Of a stretch of 64,000 nucleotides of DNA, positions 59,235-64,000 are shown piece after piece (the stretch's first letter is position 1; each line of letters opens with the position of its first letter). The translations under genes and the position numbers were made by a program. Below the pieces are notes generated by a model that saw only the letters and a list, made by a program, of their open reading frames with translations, did not search any database and was not told the DNA's origin. The stretch is taken from positions 31,562,668 through 31,626,667 of the forward strand of contig NC_092569.1 in NCBI RefSeq assembly GCF_037975245.1, in the 5' to 3' direction. This DNA comes from Apostichopus japonicus. Its lineage: Eukaryota > Echinodermata > Holothuroidea > Aspidochirotida > Stichopodidae.

Positions 59235-59640
59235 CATCTAGCAGAGTACACGGAAAGCCGAGAACATGGTGAACAAGGTACATGGATAGCCGGGTAGCGA
59301 ATTCTGTTTCCCCAAACTGAACTGACACTGAAATTATGTCCTCGATTTTGATTGGCTCTCCGCGAGCACGTGATATACTATAGCATTCAGCATGGATCCC
59401 TCCATACTCTGTCGATATCAGTATGATCAACACGAACAAATTCAAGATATTCACATAAGCAACTTTCCAGAACTTTTGACGATAAATCTGTGTCTTTTGA
59501 CTTGTTAACTATAGCCTTATAACTCGGATTCATTGATAAACGCAGACTGCCATTCCGGTTTTGATCAGCCAATCAGAATCGAGGACATAATTTCAGTGTC
59601 AGTTCAGTTTGGGAAAAATAAATTCGCATCCGGGTACATG
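58919..59640. repeat. Direct and inverted copies of a ~115-bp repeat
   Basis: Two direct copies (58919-59034 and 59299-59412) share CCCCAAACTGAACTGACACT and CTCTCCGCGAGCACGTGATA, ending ATGGATCCCTCCATACTCTG. A third, partial copy stands inverted at about 59560-59626. A TA microsatellite lies between the direct copies. Confidence 0.88.
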
Positions 59641-62336
59641 GAATTAAGCCTGGTACATTTGAAGCCGGGTATATGGAAGAGTATGAACACTGGTTGGTTC
59701 CTATGCAGGGTTGAAGCCTTTGCAAGTAACTTTCATATACACAACTTAATTTCGTTGCTTTTGATCAAGGGCTATATGCATATACATTCAGCCAGGTTGT
59801 TACGTAATAATCATAAAATAAACAAAATATAAAGACACAGATAAAAGGAAAAAGAAACTTTTACCTTAATGTAATGAGAGAGAATGTGATGGTTGAAAAT
59901 TTCAGGAATGTTTTATTTGAAACTGTTATGGAATGGATTCATTTCTCAAAAACAAAATTTGAGTTTGGCAATGATAAGATAACTTATTGAAAACTGGGAA
60001 CAGTTTTACGCAAGTATAGGCAAATGTCAACTTGATTTCTCTGTATACGTTTTCAGTGATAGGTAAGTATATATACACTACTCTTTTGATTGTTAACGCA
60101 CTATTACCTCCATAACGTAAAACCAGCTGGACATTGATAATGTTATCCCCGTAAATCTCCACAAATATTATCAAATAGATGTGCTAGAGGTAAAAAAGTC
60201 GTAACTGTCATTTTGTATCAGTGTTGTATCGGGTAATGACTTGTGTCAATAAATGACGTTAATTATAAAGTTAGTTAATATAAAAAGTGAAATTAAGTGC
60301 CAAGTTTGATTTTTTGGTGAAATGAATCAGAAAAGAATTATTGGTAGTGACTAAGGGTATAACAATCATTTTATATTGAAGTAACTCCTTACCAAATCTG
60401 CTTATTATTAAGTAAAGAAACAATAAAGTTAGGAAGTCCGCCATGCCACTTATAGAAACTAAGTGAAATTTAAAGGTACTAGGAGAAACTTCAGTCTACT
60501 CGGACACAGCTTCGATAAACTTTGAGAAATAGTTATAGAACGAAGATCAGACTTGTTACAGTCTTTGAAAGTGCCGTAAAATGTCCCAACCTTTGTTTTC
60601 ACAATTGTATGAAAAAATGGAAGTATATATTCAACGTGGACACAGGTAAGAGAATTAGAATTCAAGCATTTTTTTTTGGTTTACTTATAATTATCATGGA
60701 AATATTACTTATGATATAGAATATGCCAAGCCACCAGAAGTTAATAGTTGTTCATGAATACACACCGCTAAATGAAAGTTCTACAAATAAGATGAGAAAG
60801 CATTAATTCAGAAAGTAAATATTAGAAATGTGAATCATGTTTATTAAAGATTTGGGATAGTTACCTATAAGAGAAAAGGAGTAGAAAAGCAACATTATTT
60901 GGTGGAATATGAAAAATGTTTTCTACGAAGTATTAGAAGTACCTAGTTAGGCAAATGCTTCATCTTTAAGCGATAAAATGGAAGAAAAATGACCAAAAAT
61001 ATCAACACCTCTGAACATGCAATGATATTTTACTTAATTAGATAATTTTATATTCAAATATAAGCTTCTAAATTATCATATTTTATTCCTTTGTGGAGAA
61101 GCTTCTGAAAATTCTATAAAATTTTAACATATTTTTCTTATTTTCATGCGTCTTTATGCTTTGGCAATAATTTATTAATTAATGATTTCCAAAATAGTTT
61201 TTTAACCTACACATATTTCATGCAGTCACTTTCGTCATTTATAAACACTAAACGAAAAAACCATAAAACCACATAAAACCCACGGAGTCAATCAAATTGC
61301 CCGAGTTCAAAGGTCAAGTTACTGTTATTGTCATATAAAGGCGCGTGCGTACTAATTATCCTAATATCGTTTGGTGTTAGAAATATATAACGGCAGGTAT
61401 ATGTATTACGCAAATATTACATTTCAATAAAGGCCAATTAAACACTCGTCTGGTGGTTTGATATTTACGAACGAAAACACTGACATATGTCTGTATAACA
61501 TATACACTTTATAGCCAACGCAATTTGGAAACATTGAAGAAATTGCGATTCCACTTCAAAGGTTACCGCCTCCTGCCAAATGTACCATTCTGAAGAACGA
61601 CACCTGCCCAAGTTGTATCCCGGATGTCGCTGGTTTTCCCTCTGCGGATCGAGTGAATTCTTTGGATCCAGTGGATTCTCTGTCAAGTTTTCACCGTCTT
61701 TTACAGCATTGCGTAGAATGTAGTCAGGTAAAACACGAGTTAATTAACGTCCGGTTTGGATTAATGAAAATAAATTTAAAAGTAATTTTGTCCTCATTGC
61801 ACAACCTCTACTTCCGGTTGAGACCACTTTGGAGAAACATTTTCAGTTCCAAGAACCTCAACGGGAGTTTCGTGGACTGCATTTTTATAGATTCACTATT
61901 TAAACTGTTGGTTCATTTGGGACAATATGTATATCAAAATCCAAATACCAAAATTATGTAAAATAAACTTGCGATTTCGAAGTCAAGGATAGCGATCGAT
62001 TTTTAATGTCGAGTTTAATTTCATATTCTCTTCCGGACACTTTTGTAGTGTTATGTATGATTGGTTCTCGACTGTATGATACTAATACAGGACACTTAAA
62101 TAGTCCAGTAAGTCACCTAAATCCTTATGAAATTTCAGTTTCCAAAAAGATCGAAAACATCATGAAATTAATTTCAAATAACAAAGTTTGTTTTGATTCG
62201 ACTTAACCTGAGATTGTACATACTGGTCTTGACTTATATTTGTTCTATTCATTAGCATCATATAGTTCATTAAAGATTGTATTATGATTTCTACCCGCAA
62301 CCATAAATAATTTGAAATTTCCTTCTAATCAAAAGT

Positions 62337-64000
62337 TTAATATCTGGGACCGCCTCTAGCCTTCTTGATCATTTTCAATCTCTTCTTAGCATCTTCTAGT
62401 TCCTTTTCTTTCTTCAAGATCAATTCCTGGGCAGCAACCTCTTTAGCGAAGATTCCCGTCAGTTTATAATCCTGCTTCTGCGCGACTTCTGCGTCTTCGG
62501 CTTGCGCTTCGTTTATCTGCGCAGCGGCGACGAGACTATTGGTAGCTTTTTGAACCGCGCTACCAGCCGTCTAAGGGGAAAAAGGAGAAAAACCAGTTGG
62601 TACACTATAGTAAGGAAACAAAACGTTTATTGTTGGAAATTTCTGTTGTCCTTATAAAACACTTTTTGTACTTGAAAATCCGAAATTTATATCGGAAAAA
62701 GAGAAACAAGTCGTTGACCGTGAAAGACACATGATTTTGAACCGTGATGATGTATGAACGATTCTATAACTTCCAAGAATAAAACGTTTTAGGAAACTTA
62801 AGGTATATAAAAATCAAGCCTAACTGCAGAATGTGTGTGTTAGTATATGTTTCTTCTCCAACATTGACTCCATCACACAGTAAAGTGCATTCCTAGTCTC
62901 ACAAAAACACCATTGCTGCAAGACACACTCCCTGTCACAAAGTATCTTACTGATAGCCACAGCCTACATCAGCGCCGACTTGTTGGTTTCTCTTTCAGAA
63001 TTTCATTAGAAGGCGATTGCACTTGGACCCGACCCGTTTATTTCCAGCTTAATACAGTCACAGCCAACATAATATGCAACAATGACGAGTTTGCCCAATA
63101 GTAAAGAGCGCCATTGATATATATCGGTTACATTACATCATCACATCGTGCGATAGTGTACTGGTTATTTTATGAATACATATAAGACATTGTTAAACCA
63201 TGCACGTACCAATAGGTAATGGTTCTCTGTTTGTTATGTTTCTCTATATATATATGTCCCTATACAAAGTATGTGTGTGTGTTTGTGACCATTTTGGTAG
63301 ACTATATTTACCTCCAGTCGTCGCATTCCGTCTCCAAATATTTCCTTCTTAACCTTACAGGAAGCTAACAACTCCGTAGTCGAAATGGAAACCTGTCTTG
63401 CTGACGTCACTAGTTGGGCCTGTGACGTCTCTCCCTGGACTAAGTTATGCGCTGACTCGCACATGCCCTGTGTTGATTGGGCAACTTTACGAGCTGACGA
63501 AATCAGCCCGCGAGTCCAAACGCCATCTTCGCTGTTTTCTGATACTGCAACCTGGGTATCGATAATAAAAGGTTTTTGTTCAGTAGTGATTAAATCAGAC
63601 TTTGAAATGTAAAAAGCATACTTTAATTAATGACACAAAAAAGATGTAACATCACAGACAGATCAAGTTGGCTTCGAATGAATTAATGCTATGCACTTTG
63701 GTTTTCTTTTCATTTGCAGCATACAAGATTGCAGGATAAGATAAGCTATGGAGAGTCATTTAATACCCCCACATGAGAATTTTAAAGAGCAATGACTCAC
63801 ACCCCACCCCCTCCCTCCAACCCTCTCCTTTCTACACGAAGAGTAAAAAATGATGAAAGCAAAAAAAAAAAACTAATAAAAGGATAAGCTTTATTGAAAG
63901 CCACTTGGATAAAGTGCTCATACTTTTCCTTGGTATTCTTGCTGCGCATTGGAGGCTATCTTAACCAACACACTGGTGGCATTAGCGATAGCTTTCGTAG
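62337..64000 (-). CDS. TLN: Talin, C-terminal three exons (I/LWEQ actin-binding region); 5' part beyond the right edge
   Basis: Exons in transcript order: 64000(partial)-63924, 63551-63312 and 62570-62337 (stop TAA), with correct splice sites and phase 0 joins; 182 residues in the window. The segments TKAIANATSVLVKIASNAQQ, then DGVWTRGLISSARKVAQSTQ, then ASCKVKKEIFGDGMRRLE, and KKEKELEDAKKRLKMI match, in order, the last ~180 residues of vertebrate talin (SIAAATSALVKAASAAQ; GQWSQGLISAARMVAA; VACKVKADQDSEAMKRLQ; RKERELEEARKKLAQIR). This is rod domain R13, the I/LWEQ actin-binding module, and the C-terminal dimerisation helix. Talin is the cytoplasmic linker between integrins and actin. The short tail GGPRY differs from the vertebrate end. 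HIP1-family I/LWEQ proteins are a poorer match. Confidence 0.95.

Larger units (their letters stand above)
56574..62336. other. Intergenic stretch between the HARBI-like exon and talin
   Basis: It holds a C-run (56744-56755), the 661-bp foldback element, two repeat ends (57.5 and 58.3-58.6 kb), direct and inverted repeats at 58.9-59.6 kb with a TA microsatellite (59200-59231), and then about 2.7 kb of AT-rich DNA including the talin 3' UTR. No host exon is supported. Confidence 0.5.

Noticed and set aside
59047-59454. 135-codon minus-strand open frame
   Set aside because: It runs through a TA microsatellite (Tyr-Ile repeats) and two repeat copies, so it is not a gene.
61580-61726. Possible plus-strand exon ending in CAG/GTAAAAC
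   Set aside because: The peptide has no recognisable family match, no partner exon was found, and the donor is ordinary.

Overview
This is animal nuclear DNA, AT-rich, with intron-rich genes (GT-AG introns of 0.3-4 kb) buried in repeats. Talin, a KHDRBS/Sam68-type RNA-binding protein, ATPSCKMT and ATAD2 are all metazoan families. An intronless TRIM gene, HARBI-like sequence and many small inverted-repeat elements suggest a marine invertebrate, most likely a deuterostome such as an echinoderm. That placement is an inference and cannot be fixed from this window alone.

Layout: (1) 965-2252, + strand: the last three coding exons of an ATAD2-type gene. (2) 2253-12055: intergenic, AT-rich, with repeat remnants. 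(3) 12056-19035, - strand: a complete nine-exon KHDRBS (STAR family) gene of 370 residues. (4) 19.6-21.8 kb: a decayed non-LTR retrotransposon and a 281-bp tandem duplication. (5) 22357-24501, + strand: an intronless 714-residue TRIM protein. (6) 27430-34059, - strand: a complete three-exon ATPSCKMT gene; its first intron holds minisatellites and a probable solo LTR. (7) 33.3-41.1 kb: inverted-repeat elements, a non-LTR retrotransposon split by a non-autonomous hAT element, and a 2.5-kb 38-bp satellite. (8) 41779-49967, + strand: a six-exon gene for a 901-residue protein that joins a PD-(D/E)XK (NERD-like) nuclease to a superfamily 1 helicase. (9) 50-62 kb: mostly repeats, with one lone HARBI1-like exon and a 661-bp foldback element. 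(10) 62337-64000, - strand: the last three exons of talin, running off the right edge.

The genes do not form a pathway; they are unrelated neighbours, as usual in an animal genome. The most interesting item is the nuclease-helicase gene at 41.8-50.0 kb. Its exon phases join cleanly, its catalytic motifs are visible, and I do not recognise it as a named animal family. Exon limits were read by eye from splice signals, reading phase and family similarity; no alignment or transcript evidence was available.
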